DNA of 64,000 nt from Pseudomonas sp. 7P_10.2_Bac1 (GTDB taxonomy: Bacteria > Pseudomonadota > Gammaproteobacteria > Pseudomonadales > Pseudomonadaceae), in NCBI RefSeq assembly GCF_025465935.1, contig NZ_JANLNV010000020.1, forward strand, positions 41,987 through 105,986, given 5' to 3'. Below, one piece after another: positions 35,176 to 46,219 of this stretch. Position numbers and translations under genes: made by a program. Positions within the stretch are counted from its first letter, which is position 1. Every line of letters begins with the position of its first letter. The notes under the pieces are model-generated. The model was given only the letters and a program-made list of their open reading frames with translations, ran no database searches and was not told where the DNA came from.

Positions 35176-37746
35176 TCAGTTCTCCAACACCAATGATTGA
35201 GCGACGTTGACCGATTGCGACGACTGTAAGGCCGCACGCACCTGTTCAGCACTTTCCAGCCCCAGTACGTGCTGCGCCAAACTCTGGCAGGCCTTGTACT
35301 CCAGTTCGCGCACCCGCGCTTTGATGGTCGGGATCAACGGCACACTCACCGATAGCTCATCAACGCCCAACCCGACCAGCATCGGCACCGCCAGTGACTC
35401 GGAGGCCAGCGCGCCGCATACGCCCACCCATTTGCCGTGAGCATGCGCGGCCTTGACGGTGCTGGCGATCAGGCGCAATACCGCCGGGTGAAAACTGTCG
35501 GCCTGGCTGGCCAGGCGCGGGTGGTCGCGGTCCATCGCCAAGGTGTATTGGGTCAAGTCGTTGGTGCCAATCGAGAAGAAGTCGACTTCTGGGGCAAACA
35601 GGTCAGCCATCAGCGCCGCCGCCGGGACTTCAATCATGATCCCGAGCTTGGGCAACCGGGTGATGCCCAGACGCTGCGCCTGTTCTTCAAGCAACTGACG
35701 AGCCAGGCGCAGTTCCGACACTTGTGTGACCATCGGCAACATGATGTGCAAACGGGTCAGGTCGGCACTGGCCAAAATTGCGCTGAATTGCTCACGCAGC
35801 AGTTCCGGGCGCTCCAGGCACAAACGAACCCCGCGCATGCCCAGGAAAGGGTTGGCCTCGTGTTCCATGGGTACATAGGCCAGCGGTTTGTCGCCGCCGA
35901 CATCCAGCGTGCGCACCACCAGGTTGTATTCAGTACCGACCGCCCGGGCTATGGCCGTGTAGGTGGCGACCTGTTCGTCGTGGCTCGGCGCACTGTTACG
36001 TTCCAGGTACAGGAACTCGGAGCGCAGCAAGCCCACGCCTTCTCCACCCAGTGCCATACCCTGCTCGGCTTCGGCCAGCGAGGCAATGTTGGCAGACACT
36101 TCGATATGGCGCCCGTCACGGGTGTCCGCACGCAGTTGCGCGTTCTCCAGATCCCGAGCCTGACGCACACGCTGTTGCTCATGCTGGGCGGTGAGGGCTT
36201 CAACCTCCGCCGCACTCGGGCGAACCTGCAACACGCCCTGTTCCGCATCCAGCAATACCGGTGTGCCGTTGGCCAGCGTCAGCACGCTTGCCGGCAAACC
36301 GCACATGGCGGGCAAGCCCAGGGCCCGCGCCAAAATCGCCACATGGCTGGTAGCGCCACCGCCCACCGTGGCAAAACCGACCACTTTGGCTTTATCGAGC
36401 CCAGCCGTTTGCGAAGGGCTTAGCTGGTCAGCGATCAGGATGGCATTGTCCGGCAATGCCTGGATCGAATCCTCAACCCGCAAAATCAATTTGAGTACGC
36501 GCAGCCCGACGTCGGCCAGGTCTTGCGCCCTTTCTGCCAGAAACGCATTGCCCAGATTGCGGAACACGTTTTCGTGGGTCTCAACCGCGGCCGCCCAGGA
36601 AAAAGCTGCGCTTTTACCGGACGTCAGCAGGGTGTACGCCTGCTCCAGCAGACTCGGGTCTTGCAGCAGTTCACGATGAGCACTGAAGATTTGCGCCTGC
36701 GGCCCGTCGCCCAAATCACTGCCCAGCCTGTCCAGCGCGGCATCGGCTTCAAGCAAGGCCCGTTGCAGTTGCGCCCGCTCGAACGCTTCGCCAGCGCCAA
36801 ATTGCGGATAGTTCAGGGCTTGCTCGGCGATTTGCACCACATGGCCAAACACCGCCCCAGAAGATGCGCACACTCCGCGCAACATGCCGTCATCGGCCAC
36901 GGCCAACTCTGCAGCGTGCACAGGAGCCGGTGCTGGAGCCGGTTCGGCAAGCGCTGGCGCAACCGGCGTCACGGCTTCGCCGCAGCCAGCCAGCAGCAGT
37001 TCGGTCAAGACGCCAATGGCCTGTTCGGCATCCGCGCCGGTTGCACTGACTTGCACCACATCGGCGTAGGTGGTTTGCAGGGTCATGATCGCCACCAGCG
37101 ATTTGGCGTTGATACGCTGACCCTCTTTATGCAGCTCAATCGTTGCGTCAAAGCCCTTGGCCGCCTGTGCAAAGACAGCAGCCGGACGGGCATGCAGGCC
37201 GTTCGGGTTGGGCAGCGCAATGGCCGCCGAGAGCAGCGTCTCACCTGAATTGGCCGCCTCAGATACGGCGGTTTGCGGGGCAGCCGCCCCCAGGCGCAGC
37301 ACCGCTTGGCCGCTGTCTACCAGCCCTTCATTGCCCGCTAGTGCAGTAAAGCTTTCGCCGCTGATCACCAGCATCAACGTCAGCAAGCTGCGCGCATGTT
37401 GGGCGACGTAGTCGGCATCAAACTCGATCAGTGCTTGGCCCGCCGAGACCTGCTGGCCTTCCTCGACCAGGGCGGTGAAGCCCTTGCCGCCAAGGTTCAC
37501 CGTGTCCAGGCCAATGTGCAGCAACACTTGCACACCGTTGGCATCGGTAATGCTGACGGCATGCCCGGTGTTCTGCAGGTTGCTGATCACACCGGCCAGC
37601 GGCGCGCAGAGCACCTGCGACGTCGGGTCGATGCACAGCCCGTCGCCCATCAAACGGCTGGAGAACACCGGGTCAGGCACCTGCTCGAGCGGCATCAGGA
37701 CACCCGATAACGGCGCCAGCAGTTCCAGTTGTTGGGATGTAACCAT
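35176..37746 (-). CDS. Fused PTS protein EIIA(Glc)-HPr-Enzyme I
   Basis: Multiphosphoryl transfer protein of 856 residues that takes phosphate from PEP to a glucose-family permease. EIIA at about 1-150 with His77 (LLHIGLDTV); HPr at about 172-258 with His185 (GLHARPAA); Enzyme I from about 288 with His468 (GGATSHVAILARALG) and a PEP-binding barrel including GTNDLTQYTLAMDR. The order is that of NagF of P. aeruginosa. Here it lies in the trehalose unit and should phosphorylate TreP, whose membrane component has a B domain but no A domain. AGGTGA precedes the start. Confidence 0.93.
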   Translation of the reverse strand: MVTSQQLELLAPLSGVLMPLEQVPDPVFSSRLMGDGLCIDPTSQVLCAPLAGVISNLQNTGHAVSITDANGVQVLLHIGLDTVNLGGKGFTALVEEGQQVSAGQALIEFDADYVAQHARSLLTLMLVISGESFTALAGNEGLVDSGQAVLRLGAAAPQTAVSEAANSGETLLSAAIALPNPNGLHARPAAVFAQAAKGFDATIELHKEGQRINAKSLVAIMTLQTTYADVVQVSATGADAEQAIGVLTELLLAGCGEAVTPVAPALAEPAPAPAPVHAAELAVADDGMLRGVCASSGAVFGHVVQIAEQALNYPQFGAGEAFERAQLQRALLEADAALDRLGSDLGDGPQAQIFSAHRELLQDPSLLEQAYTLLTSGKSAAFSWAAAVETHENVFRNLGNAFLAERAQDLADVGLRVLKLILRVEDSIQALPDNAILIADQLSPSQTAGLDKAKVVGFATVGGGATSHVAILARALGLPAMCGLPASVLTLANGTPVLLDAEQGVLQVRPSAAEVEALTAQHEQQRVRQARDLENAQLRADTRDGRHIEVSANIASLAEAEQGMALGGEGVGLLRSEFLYLERNSAPSHDEQVATYTAIARAVGTEYNLVVRTLDVGGDKPLAYVPMEHEANPFLGMRGVRLCLERPELLREQFSAILASADLTRLHIMLPMVTQVSELRLARQLLEEQAQRLGITRLPKLGIMIEVPAAALMADLFAPEVDFFSIGTNDLTQYTLAMDRDHPRLASQADSFHPAVLRLIASTVKAAHAHGKWVGVCGALASESLAVPMLVGLGVDELSVSVPLIPTIKARVRELEYKACQSLAQHVLGLESAEQVRAALQSSQSVNVAQSLVLEN

Positions 37747-37806
37747 GACTTCACCTGCAGTTGATTCGGTTAAATGCCGATGGAGCGCGAGCCCCCGCAG
37801 CGTCGC

Positions 37807-39069
<1,263 letters not shown>

Positions 39070-39078
39070 CTATTTTTT

Positions 39079-39131
39079 GTAGGAGCGAGCTTGCCTCGCG
39101 ATCTTTTAAAAGATCTAAAGCTCGCTCCTAC
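39079..39131. repeat. REP hairpin (GTAGGAGCGAG family)
   Basis: GTAGGAGCGAGCTTGCCTCG with the shorter return arm AGCTCGCTCCTAC, inside the trehalose operon between treA and the porin gene. It may set different mRNA levels for the two halves. Confidence 0.82.
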
Positions 39132-39138
39132 AGGGTTA

Positions 39139-40785
39139 TTAGGTTGTCAGGTGCACGGCAAACGACTCGTAAGGGCGCAAGGTGATGCGCTGGCTACGTG
39201 TCGGGTTGTCGGGGTAGTTGCTGATCAACAGGCGCTGCGACATGCCTTCGCTGATCACGCCTTCTGGCAGTTCCAGCTCGCATTCCGTGGCGTAGAAGTT
39301 GTTGAGTACCAGCACACTTTCGCCCTCGCCCTGGCGCAGATACGCCCAGACTTGCGGATGCTCGGCCAGCAACTTGCGGTATTCACCGTGCGACAGCAGC
39401 GGTTCTTCACGGCGCAATGCAATCAGGCGGCGGTAGTGATGCAGCACTGAATCCGGGTCATTCATTTGGGCCTGGACGTTGATCTGCGCGGCGTTGTCCG
39501 GGATACCGATCCACGGCTCTGCCGTGCTGAAACCGGCATTGGCCTGCTGGTTCCATTGCATCGGCGTGCGGCTGTTGTCCCGCGATTTCTGCAAAATCGC
39601 CGCCATGCAGTCTTCATGGGACACACCGGCTTCGCGTTTGAGGCGATAGATGTTCAGGGTTTCGACATCGCGGTATTGCTCGATATGCTCGAAGCCCGGG
39701 TTGGTCATGCCGATTTCTTCGCCCTGATACACATACGGTGTGCCTTGCAGGCAATGCAGTGCAGTGGCGAGCATCTTCGCAGAGGCCACGCGCCATTCAC
39801 CGTCATTACCAAAGCGCGACACGGCACGTGGCTGGTCGTGGTTACACCAGAACAAGGCGTTCCAGCCGCCCCCGGCCTGCATGCCGACCTGCCAGTCAGA
39901 CAGGATGCCCTTGAGCGCCAGGAAGTCGAAGTCAGCACGTACCCACTTCTGCATGTTCGGGTAATCAACTTTCAAGTGATGGAAGTTGAAGGTCATCGAC
40001 AGCTCTTTGCTCTCTGGCCGCGAATAGCGGATGCAGTGCTCAAGGCTGGTAGAGGACATTTCGCCAACGCTGACCAGATCGTGCCCGGCGAAGACTTCGC
40101 GGTGCATCTCTTGCAGGTACTCATGCACGTTGGGGCCGTCGGTGTAGAAGCGCCGGCCATCGGTGTCGTCCTGCGGGAAATCCGCGGGCTTGGAGATCAG
40201 GTTGATCACGTCCAGACGGAAACCACCCACGCCCTTGTCACGCCAGAAGCCCATCAGTTTGTAGACTTCGGCGCGGACCTTGGGGTTGTCCCAGTTCAGG
40301 TCGGCCTGGGTGTGGTCAAACAGGTGCAGGTAGTACTGGCCGGTTTGCGCTTCGTATTCCCAGGCCGAACCGCCGAACTTGGACTCCCAGTTGTTCGGCT
40401 GGTCACGCCAGATATAAAAGTCGCGATACGGGTTGTCGAGGCTGCTGCGCGCCTGCTGGAACCACTCATGCTCGATGGACGTGTGGTTGACCACGATGTC
40501 GAGCATCAGCTTGATCCCGCGTGCCTTGGCTTCGCTGATCAGCAACTCGCAGTCGGCCATGCTGCCGTAGCTCGGATCGATGGCGTAGTAGTCGCTGATG
40601 TCATAGCCATTGTCGCGCTGGGGCGAGCGCAAGAAAGGCGTCAGCCACAGGTAATCCACGCCCAGCCATTGCAGGTAATCGAGTTTGTCGACCACGCCCA
40701 GCAAGTCACCGGTGGCGTTGCCCGCGTGGCTGTGAAAACTTTTTGGGTAGATCTGATAGATCACCGAACGCTGCCAGTCTTGCAT
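39139..40785 (-). CDS. treA: Alpha,alpha-phosphotrehalase (trehalose-6-phosphate hydrolase)
   Basis: GH13 hydrolase splitting trehalose 6-phosphate into glucose and glucose 6-phosphate in the cytoplasm. It has 548 residues, the usual TreC/TreA length, starting MQDWQRSVIYQIYPKSF. Catalytic regions: DIVVNHTS, GGFRLDVI (nucleophile Asp), SVGEMSS (acid/base Glu) and FWCNHDQPR. It follows treP by 81 bp on the same strand. AAGGA lies six bases before the start. Confidence 0.94.
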   Translation of the reverse strand: MQDWQRSVIYQIYPKSFHSHAGNATGDLLGVVDKLDYLQWLGVDYLWLTPFLRSPQRDNGYDISDYYAIDPSYGSMADCELLISEAKARGIKLMLDIVVNHTSIEHEWFQQARSSLDNPYRDFYIWRDQPNNWESKFGGSAWEYEAQTGQYYLHLFDHTQADLNWDNPKVRAEVYKLMGFWRDKGVGGFRLDVINLISKPADFPQDDTDGRRFYTDGPNVHEYLQEMHREVFAGHDLVSVGEMSSTSLEHCIRYSRPESKELSMTFNFHHLKVDYPNMQKWVRADFDFLALKGILSDWQVGMQAGGGWNALFWCNHDQPRAVSRFGNDGEWRVASAKMLATALHCLQGTPYVYQGEEIGMTNPGFEHIEQYRDVETLNIYRLKREAGVSHEDCMAAILQKSRDNSRTPMQWNQQANAGFSTAEPWIGIPDNAAQINVQAQMNDPDSVLHHYRRLIALRREEPLLSHGEYRKLLAEHPQVWAYLRQGEGESVLVLNNFYATECELELPEGVISEGMSQRLLISNYPDNPTRSQRITLRPYESFAVHLTT

Positions 40786-40866
40786 GAGAGGTTCCTTGCA
40801 TAATCTTTGTAAAAAGGGCCGCTTCGCAGCCCATCGCAGCCTTCGGCAGCGATTACAGAACGAGGG

Positions 40867-42309
40867 TCAGGCCACGCGGTAGCCAGGACGGATGATTTTC
40901 AGGCTCAGTGCGCAGGTCAGGACAAAGGGCACGATGATCGCGACCAGCATGCCCACCACGAACATCGGGATGTACTGCGGGATGATCGAGATAAAACCCG
41001 GCAAGCCGCCGACGCCGATGGCCGAGGCCTGGACCTTGTTCAGCGAGAGGAAGATGCTGCCCAGCGCCGAACCGATCAGAGCGGCGTAGAACGGAAACTT
41101 GTAGCGCAGGTTGACCCCGAACATCGCCGGTTCAGTGATGCCGAAATAGGCCGACACTGCCGAGGTAGAGGCCATGCTGCGTTCGCGCACATTGCGACTC
41201 ATGTAGAACACGCCCAGCGCCGCGCTGCCCTGGGCCAGGTTGGACATCACGATCATCGGCCAGATAAACGTGCCGCCCTGGGTCGAGATCAACTGCAGAT
41301 CAACCGCAAGGAACATGTGGTGCATGCCGGTGATCACCAGCGGTGCATACAGCAGGCCGAAAATCATGCCGCCCAGCACGGGTGCCAGGTCAAACAACAT
41401 GACCACGCCTTCGGTAATCAGGATGCCCAAGTGGCGGGTGACCGGACCAATGATCGCCAGCGCCAGCACCCCGGTGATGACGATGGTGGTGATGGGCACC
41501 ACCAGCAATTGAATGGCATTGGGCACCCGTGCCCGCAGCCATTTCTCGATCACGCTCATCACGTAGGCAGCCAGCAAGATCGGCAGGATCTGCCCCTGAT
41601 AGCCCACCTTCTCGATTTGGAACACGCCCAGAATGTTGAAGTACGGCAGGGTCTGGCCGTCCAGCCCGGCCACGGCCTTGCCGTAGTTCCAGGCGTTGAG
41701 CAGATCGGGATGCACCAGCATCAGGCCAAGCACGATGCCGAGGATTTCGCTGCCGCCAAAACGCTTGGCCGCCGACCAGCCGACCAACGCCGGCAAGAAC
41801 ACGAACGAAGTGTTGGCCATCAGGTTGATCAGGCTCCACACACCGTCCAGCGACGGGTAGGCATCCAGCAGGGTTTTACCGGCAATGAACATGCCCTTGG
41901 CGCCGAGCAGGTTGTTAACCCCCATCAGCAGGCCGGCAATGATCAGCGCAGGCAGGATCGGCATGAAGACATCGGAGAACACCCGCACCAGACGCTGCAT
42001 GGCGTTTGCCTTGTCGGCGCCCTTTTGCTTGACGTCAGCAATGGTCGAGGCGGCGAGACCGGTCTGCTCGCGCAAGGCGGCGTAGACCTTCTCGACGTCG
42101 CCGGGACCAATGACCACTTGGTACAGGCCGCCGGTAAAGAAAGAACCTTTGACCAGGTCTATCTGATTGAGGGTTGCGCTATCGACCAGGCTGGGGTCTT
42201 TAAGCGCGAGGCGCAGGCGTGTGACGCAGTGCGCGGCTTGTTCCAGGTTGTCGACACCACCAAGGCATTGCAGCAACTCACTGGCAATCTTCGAATAATC
42301 GTGGCTCAT
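40867..42309 (-). CDS. treP: PTS trehalose-specific EIIBC component
   Basis: Membrane permease that imports trehalose with phosphorylation to trehalose 6-phosphate. It has 480 residues: N-terminal EIIB with phospho-Cys28 (AAHCVTRLRLAL), then an EIIC domain of about ten hydrophobic segments with GMHHMFLAVDLQL and the GITEPAMFGVNLRY signature. No EIIA domain, so it needs the fused EIIA-HPr-EI protein encoded downstream. I start at 42309, after a GGAAG site; a longer frame to 42420 would run across the operators. First gene of the operon. Confidence 0.94.
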   Translation of the reverse strand: MSHDYSKIASELLQCLGGVDNLEQAAHCVTRLRLALKDPSLVDSATLNQIDLVKGSFFTGGLYQVVIGPGDVEKVYAALREQTGLAASTIADVKQKGADKANAMQRLVRVFSDVFMPILPALIIAGLLMGVNNLLGAKGMFIAGKTLLDAYPSLDGVWSLINLMANTSFVFLPALVGWSAAKRFGGSEILGIVLGLMLVHPDLLNAWNYGKAVAGLDGQTLPYFNILGVFQIEKVGYQGQILPILLAAYVMSVIEKWLRARVPNAIQLLVVPITTIVITGVLALAIIGPVTRHLGILITEGVVMLFDLAPVLGGMIFGLLYAPLVITGMHHMFLAVDLQLISTQGGTFIWPMIVMSNLAQGSAALGVFYMSRNVRERSMASTSAVSAYFGITEPAMFGVNLRYKFPFYAALIGSALGSIFLSLNKVQASAIGVGGLPGFISIIPQYIPMFVVGMLVAIIVPFVLTCALSLKIIRPGYRVA

Positions 42310-42374
42310 GCGTTGTCTTCCGCAGGGAATTTTTATTATGGGCGTCGTTGTGGCAGCACGCTGAGGCGAAAAAT

Positions 42375-42417
42375 ACTCGTCTGTACGAGTTAAAGCAACA
42401 ACTGGTACAGACGAGTT
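42375..42417. promoter_or_regulatory. Paired operators, probable TreR sites
   Basis: Two near-identical palindromes face each other: ACTCGTCTGTACGAGTT (42375-42391) and AACTGGTACAGACGAGTT (42400-42417). Both fit AACTCGT-N4-ACGAGTT and lie 66-108 bp upstream of treP, in the treP/treR divergent gap. The adjacent GntR-type TreR is the obvious ligand. Confidence 0.75.
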
Positions 42418-42595
42418 CAAAAAAAATGTGTGGCCTCTGCTTTACTGTGCATCTGTCAGCAAATACAGCCATCAGTCGCGTCCGATAAATGCGCTTGAAA
42501 GATCCCAAAACATTGCCGTGACCACAGAGCTTGCGCTGCTCCCCCCCTGCCCTTAAGGTTCGGGGCCTGAACACCTACGGCATAGAGCCATCGTT

Positions 42596-43300
42596 ATGAC
42601 TAAATACAGCCAGATCTACACTGATCTGCTTGCCAACATCACCACTGAGCGCCTGGCGCGCGGTGCGCGCTTGCCGTCCGAAACCGAGTTGATGACCCGT
42701 TACGATGCGAGCCGTGGCACCGTGCGCAAGGCGATTGAACAGCTTCAAGAACGCGGTTTTGCACAAAAAATCCATGGCAAGGGCACATTTGTGCTGTCAT
42801 CGAGCCCGATCGAGTTCCAATTGGGCGGCATCGTCAGTTTCCAGGAAACCTACCCCAGCCTGGGCAATGACGTCAGCACTGAAGTGGTCACGTTCGAACA
42901 CTTCCCGTTGGAAGGTGCGCTGAGCGACAAGATCGAGGCCGAAGAAGGCAGCCTGATCACCCGCGTCAAACGGGTGCGGCGCATTGATGGCAAACGGGTG
43001 ATCCTGGACATTAACTGCTTCGTCAGCGAACTGATTCCGGGGCTCACGCCCGAGATAGCGCAACACTCGATCTACGCATTTATCGAGCAAACCCTGAACC
43101 TGCAAATCAGCTTTGCCCAGCGCACCATCGAAGCGGTGCCGCGCAGCAAGGACGACCAGTTGCACCTGGACCTGGACGGCCAAAGCCATGTGATTGTGGT
43201 GAGCAACCAGACCTTCCTGCAGGACGGCAGGCAATTCGAGTACACCGAGTCGCGGCACACTCTGGACAAGTTTTACTTCTCGGACATTGCCCGGCGCTAA
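42596..43300 (+). CDS. treR: Trehalose operon repressor, GntR family (HutC subfamily)
   Basis: Transcriptional repressor of 234 residues. N-terminal GntR winged helix: RLPSETELMTRYDASRGTVRKAIEQL then HGKGTFV. The C-terminal UTRA domain (about 80-234) is expected to bind trehalose 6-phosphate, as in other TreR proteins. It is divergent from treP, with paired palindromes between them. The gene stands alone and is followed by a REP hairpin. Confidence 0.92.
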   Translation: MTKYSQIYTDLLANITTERLARGARLPSETELMTRYDASRGTVRKAIEQLQERGFAQKIHGKGTFVLSSSPIEFQLGGIVSFQETYPSLGNDVSTEVVTFEHFPLEGALSDKIEAEEGSLITRVKRVRRIDGKRVILDINCFVSELIPGLTPEIAQHSIYAFIEQTLNLQISFAQRTIEAVPRSKDDQLHLDLDGQSHVIVVSNQTFLQDGRQFEYTESRHTLDKFYFSDIARR

Positions 43301-43304
43301 ACGT

Positions 43305-43370
43305 GTAGGAGCGAGCTTGCCTCGCGATCTTTTAAGCAGTCAAAAGATCGCGAGACAAGCTCGTTCCTGC
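43305..43370. repeat. REP hairpin (GTAGGAGCGAG family)
   Basis: GTAGGAGCGAGCTTGCCTCG and CGAGACAAGCTCGTTCCTGC arms, right after the treR stop. The rest of the gap to 43535 holds only the promoter region of the next gene. Confidence 0.85.
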
Positions 43371-43535
43371 CGTTGGCCGTACTCAGTGCTGAATGCCTGC
43401 ATGCGTGCGACTGGATCGCCTCGGTTAACCTGCGCGCGGCGTTACTCACAGTTACCCTTCTTCACATTTGCTTACCACAGGCGCCGGTAGAGATCGCAGT
43501 ATCATCCTGATACCTGATCACCGAGAGCTTTATTC

Positions 43536-45038
43536 ATGCCCACTGCCGCCTCCAAACGCTGGCTGATTCTGATCGCCGTGATGCTGGCCTTTGTGCCCAT
43601 CGTGATTGATATGACGATTCTGCATATTGCCGTGCCGTCGCTGACGCTGGCGTTGGGCGCGTCGGGGGCTCAGGTCTTGTGGATCATCGATATCTACCCG
43701 CTGCTGATGGCCGGTTTGCTGGTGCCCATGGGCACCTTGGCCGATCGGGTCGGGCATCGCCGCATCCTGCTGTACGGCCTGGGCGTGTTCTGGGTGGCCT
43801 CGTTGCTCGCGGCGTTCGCCCCCACGGCGGGCATGCTGATCGGCGCGCGGGTGCTGCTGGCGCTGGGCGGTGCGATGATCATGCCGTGTGTGCTTGGCAT
43901 CATTCGTCGTACGTTCGAAGACGAAAAGGAGCGCGGGTTGGCCCTCGGCCTGTGGGGCACCGTCGGCGCTGCGGGTGCAGCGGTGGGGCCGCTGATCGGG
44001 GGCGCGTTGCTTGAGCACTTCTGGTGGGGTTCGGTGTTTTTGATCAACGTCCCGATCATGGCGGTGGTTATCCCGGTGGCGTTCGTGCTGTTGCCCCGGG
44101 TCGAGCAGACCACACCCGGCAAGTGGGCCATCGGCCAGGCACTGGTACTCATCGCCGGGATCATCGGCGTCGTTTACGGCATCAAGGCCAGTATTGGTGC
44201 GACGCATTCGTTGCTGCTCGCCATGCTGGTGCTGGCTGCAGGGCTGGGGCTGCTGGTGCTGTTCTCTCGCCAGCAACTGCGCTCTGCAACGCCGATGCTG
44301 GACCTGTCACTGTTCGCTCACCCGGCGCTGCTGGGCGGGATGATCATGGCCTTGTTGACCATCGGCGCGCTGGCGGGTGTGGAATTGACCTTGGCGATGG
44401 AACTGCAGTACGTGCTGGACAAGACGCCGCTGCAGGCGGGGATCTTCATGATTCCGATCATGGCTGGCGCCGCACTGGGCGGCCCGGTGGCCGGTTATCT
44501 GTCCAACCGCTTTGGCCTGCGCGCAGTCGCCAGCCTGTCACTGGCCACTTCGGCCGGGGCGCTGGTATTTCTGGCATTTGCCGAGTTCAACGCGCCCGGC
44601 TTTGCAGTGCCCGCCGTGCTGGCGGTACTGGGCGTAGCGCTGAGTATTGGCCTGACCGCGTCGTCGATTGCCATCATGGGTTCTGTGGACGCCAGCAAAG
44701 GCGGCGCGGCAGGCTCGCTAGAGGCGACGGCTTACGAACTGGGCACGGGCCTGGGCATCACCCTGTTCGGGGTGTTCATGTCCAAAGTGTTTGGCAGCAC
44801 CCTGTCGCTGCCCAATGAGTTGGCGCCAGCACTTGCCGAACGGGCCACCAGATCCATCGGCGACAGTTACGTGGTGGCCGGGCAACTGCCTGCCGCGCAG
44901 GGCAATGCCTTGATTGAAGCGGCCAAGCTGGCGTTTTCAAGTACCCACTCGGTCCTGCTCACCACATCAGCCGTTGCGATCGCCCTGTTGGCGGTGGTGG
45001 TGTTTGTTCTTTTCGGACGGCAACGCCAGCAGGTATAG
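43536..45038 (+). CDS. MFS drug efflux transporter, DHA2 family (14 TM)
   Basis: Proton-driven multidrug exporter of 500 residues with about fourteen hydrophobic segments. DHA2 signatures: IDMTILHIAVPSL in helix 1, then GTLADRVGHRRILLYGL after helix 2 and a motif C-like GTVGAAGAAVGPLIGG. Closest in character to SmvA/QacA-type exporters of cationic biocides, but the substrate is inferred. No dedicated regulator is adjacent. Confidence 0.87.
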   Translation: MPTAASKRWLILIAVMLAFVPIVIDMTILHIAVPSLTLALGASGAQVLWIIDIYPLLMAGLLVPMGTLADRVGHRRILLYGLGVFWVASLLAAFAPTAGMLIGARVLLALGGAMIMPCVLGIIRRTFEDEKERGLALGLWGTVGAAGAAVGPLIGGALLEHFWWGSVFLINVPIMAVVIPVAFVLLPRVEQTTPGKWAIGQALVLIAGIIGVVYGIKASIGATHSLLLAMLVLAAGLGLLVLFSRQQLRSATPMLDLSLFAHPALLGGMIMALLTIGALAGVELTLAMELQYVLDKTPLQAGIFMIPIMAGAALGGPVAGYLSNRFGLRAVASLSLATSAGALVFLAFAEFNAPGFAVPAVLAVLGVALSIGLTASSIAIMGSVDASKGGAAGSLEATAYELGTGLGITLFGVFMSKVFGSTLSLPNELAPALAERATRSIGDSYVVAGQLPAAQGNALIEAAKLAFSSTHSVLLTTSAVAIALLAVVVFVLFGRQRQQV

Positions 45039-45133
45039 GACCATCGCCGTGGGGTAGTTACAAAAAAGTGCGTACTTGTGGGCTTTTGGCGGCAGCCATA
45101 GATTGCACGCCTCAACTCTTGGAGCCCTATAGC

Positions 45134-45682
45134 ATGCGTACGTTGATTATTCTTGCCCACCCCAACCTCGACAAATCGGTGGTTAACCACACCTGGCTCA
45201 AAGCCCTCGAAGCCAGTGATCTGCAGATCACAGTGCACCGCCTGTATGAAGCCTATCCCAACGGTGGCCCGCTGGATGTCGAGGCCGAACAGGCGCGGGT
45301 CCGTGAGCATGACGCCATTGTCTGGCAGTTCCCGTTTTACTGGTTCAGCACCCCACCACTGCTCAAGCAATGGCAAGACGAGGTCCTGACCCACGACTTC
45401 GCTTACGGGCATAGCGAAGGGCAACGCCAATTGGCCGGCAAACCCATTGGCATGGCGATTTCTGCCGGCATCAAGCAAGAGGACTACATGGCCAGCGGGC
45501 GCTACCACTACAGTCTGGATGAATTGCTGCGGCCGCTGGACGTCACCATTCGCTACATCGATGCGGTGCCGGTAAAACCGTGGGTGTTTTACGGCGCCGA
45601 ATACGACATTGATCTACCACAACTGGAGGCAAACGCTCAGGGTTACGTAAGCTACTTGCGCCAATTGGCTCACGCGGCCTGA
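45134..45682 (+). CDS. NAD(P)H-dependent flavin oxidoreductase (KefG/MdaB-like flavodoxin fold)
   Basis: FMN-binding quinone reductase of 182 residues. Flavodoxin-like start MRTLIILAHPNLDKSVVN, then WQFPFYWFSTPPLLKQWQDEVL, which in this family binds flavin and forms the dimer surface, and AISAGIK. E. coli relatives are KefG/KefF and YheR. I use ATG 45134 with GGAG 13 bases upstream. It is convergent with the HxlR gene, whose stop lies two bases away; HxlR proteins often control reductases of this kind. Confidence 0.85.
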   Translation: MRTLIILAHPNLDKSVVNHTWLKALEASDLQITVHRLYEAYPNGGPLDVEAEQARVREHDAIVWQFPFYWFSTPPLLKQWQDEVLTHDFAYGHSEGQRQLAGKPIGMAISAGIKQEDYMASGRYHYSLDELLRPLDVTIRYIDAVPVKPWVFYGAEYDIDLPQLEANAQGYVSYLRQLAHAA

Positions 45683-45684
45683 GT

Positions 45685-46038
45685 TCAGGCCTCAGACACC
45701 TCCTCCGGTACCCCAGCAGACACCGGATGCCCGGCGTGCAACGCGCCCCACTGACACATGGCATCAATGATCGGCTGCAAGGTACGCCCATGTTCTGTCA
45801 CCCGGTACACCACCTTGGGCACCTTGCCCGGGAACGCCTCCCGGCTGATCAGATGATCATCGAGCAACTCCTTGAGTTGCTCGGTGAGCACCTTTGACGA
45901 CAAGGGTTGCATCAGGCGCAACAACTCGCCGGTGCGCTTGGGCCCTTCCATGAGGTGGCAAAGGATCGCGCACTTCCAGCGCCCACCGATGGCCTGAATG
46001 GTTGCATCGATTGGAAAGTTGAACACCCTGTTGGTCAT
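45685..46038 (-). CDS. HxlR family transcriptional regulator
   Basis: Winged-helix regulator of 117 residues. HxlR core: IGGRWKCAILCHLMEGPKRTGEL, then LSSKVLTEQLKELLDDHLISR and VVYRVTEHGRTL. These proteins commonly sense reactive aldehydes, quinones or oxidants. The start is 46038 (MTNRVFNFP); the longer frame to 46164 has no support. It converges on the flavin oxidoreductase gene and is divergent from the lipid-modification operon, so it could regulate either. Confidence 0.87.
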   Translation of the reverse strand: MTNRVFNFPIDATIQAIGGRWKCAILCHLMEGPKRTGELLRLMQPLSSKVLTEQLKELLDDHLISREAFPGKVPKVVYRVTEHGRTLQPIIDAMCQWGALHAGHPVSAGVPEEVSEA

Positions 46039-46170
46039 CGCCTGCGTCTCCGGATAAGGCTGAAAATCGCTCGTTTTTACCGCAATGCAGAAAAATACGC
46101 GTCTGAAATTGAAATCGTCGGACGGCATTATTCCTGACTTTTCCCGCCCCCTGATCAATCGCATAAAAAG

Positions 46171-46196
46171 TTGTACAAATTAATTGACTTGTACAA
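46171..46196. promoter_or_regulatory. LitR/CarH-type operator 1 over the promoter of the lipid operon
   Basis: TGTACA-N12-TGTACA (46172-46195), flanked to give TTGTACAA at each end. TTGACT inside it (46184-46189) and TATTCT 16 bases downstream form a fair sigma-70 promoter, so a bound repressor would cover the -35 box. Confidence 0.65.
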
Positions 46197-46219
46197 CACA
46201 CTCCCTATTCTTTGAAAAG

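Noticed and set aside
46039..46164. Longer N-terminus for the HxlR regulator
   Set aside because: The extra residues are not part of the HxlR fold, and a suitable start with GGAG exists at 46038.
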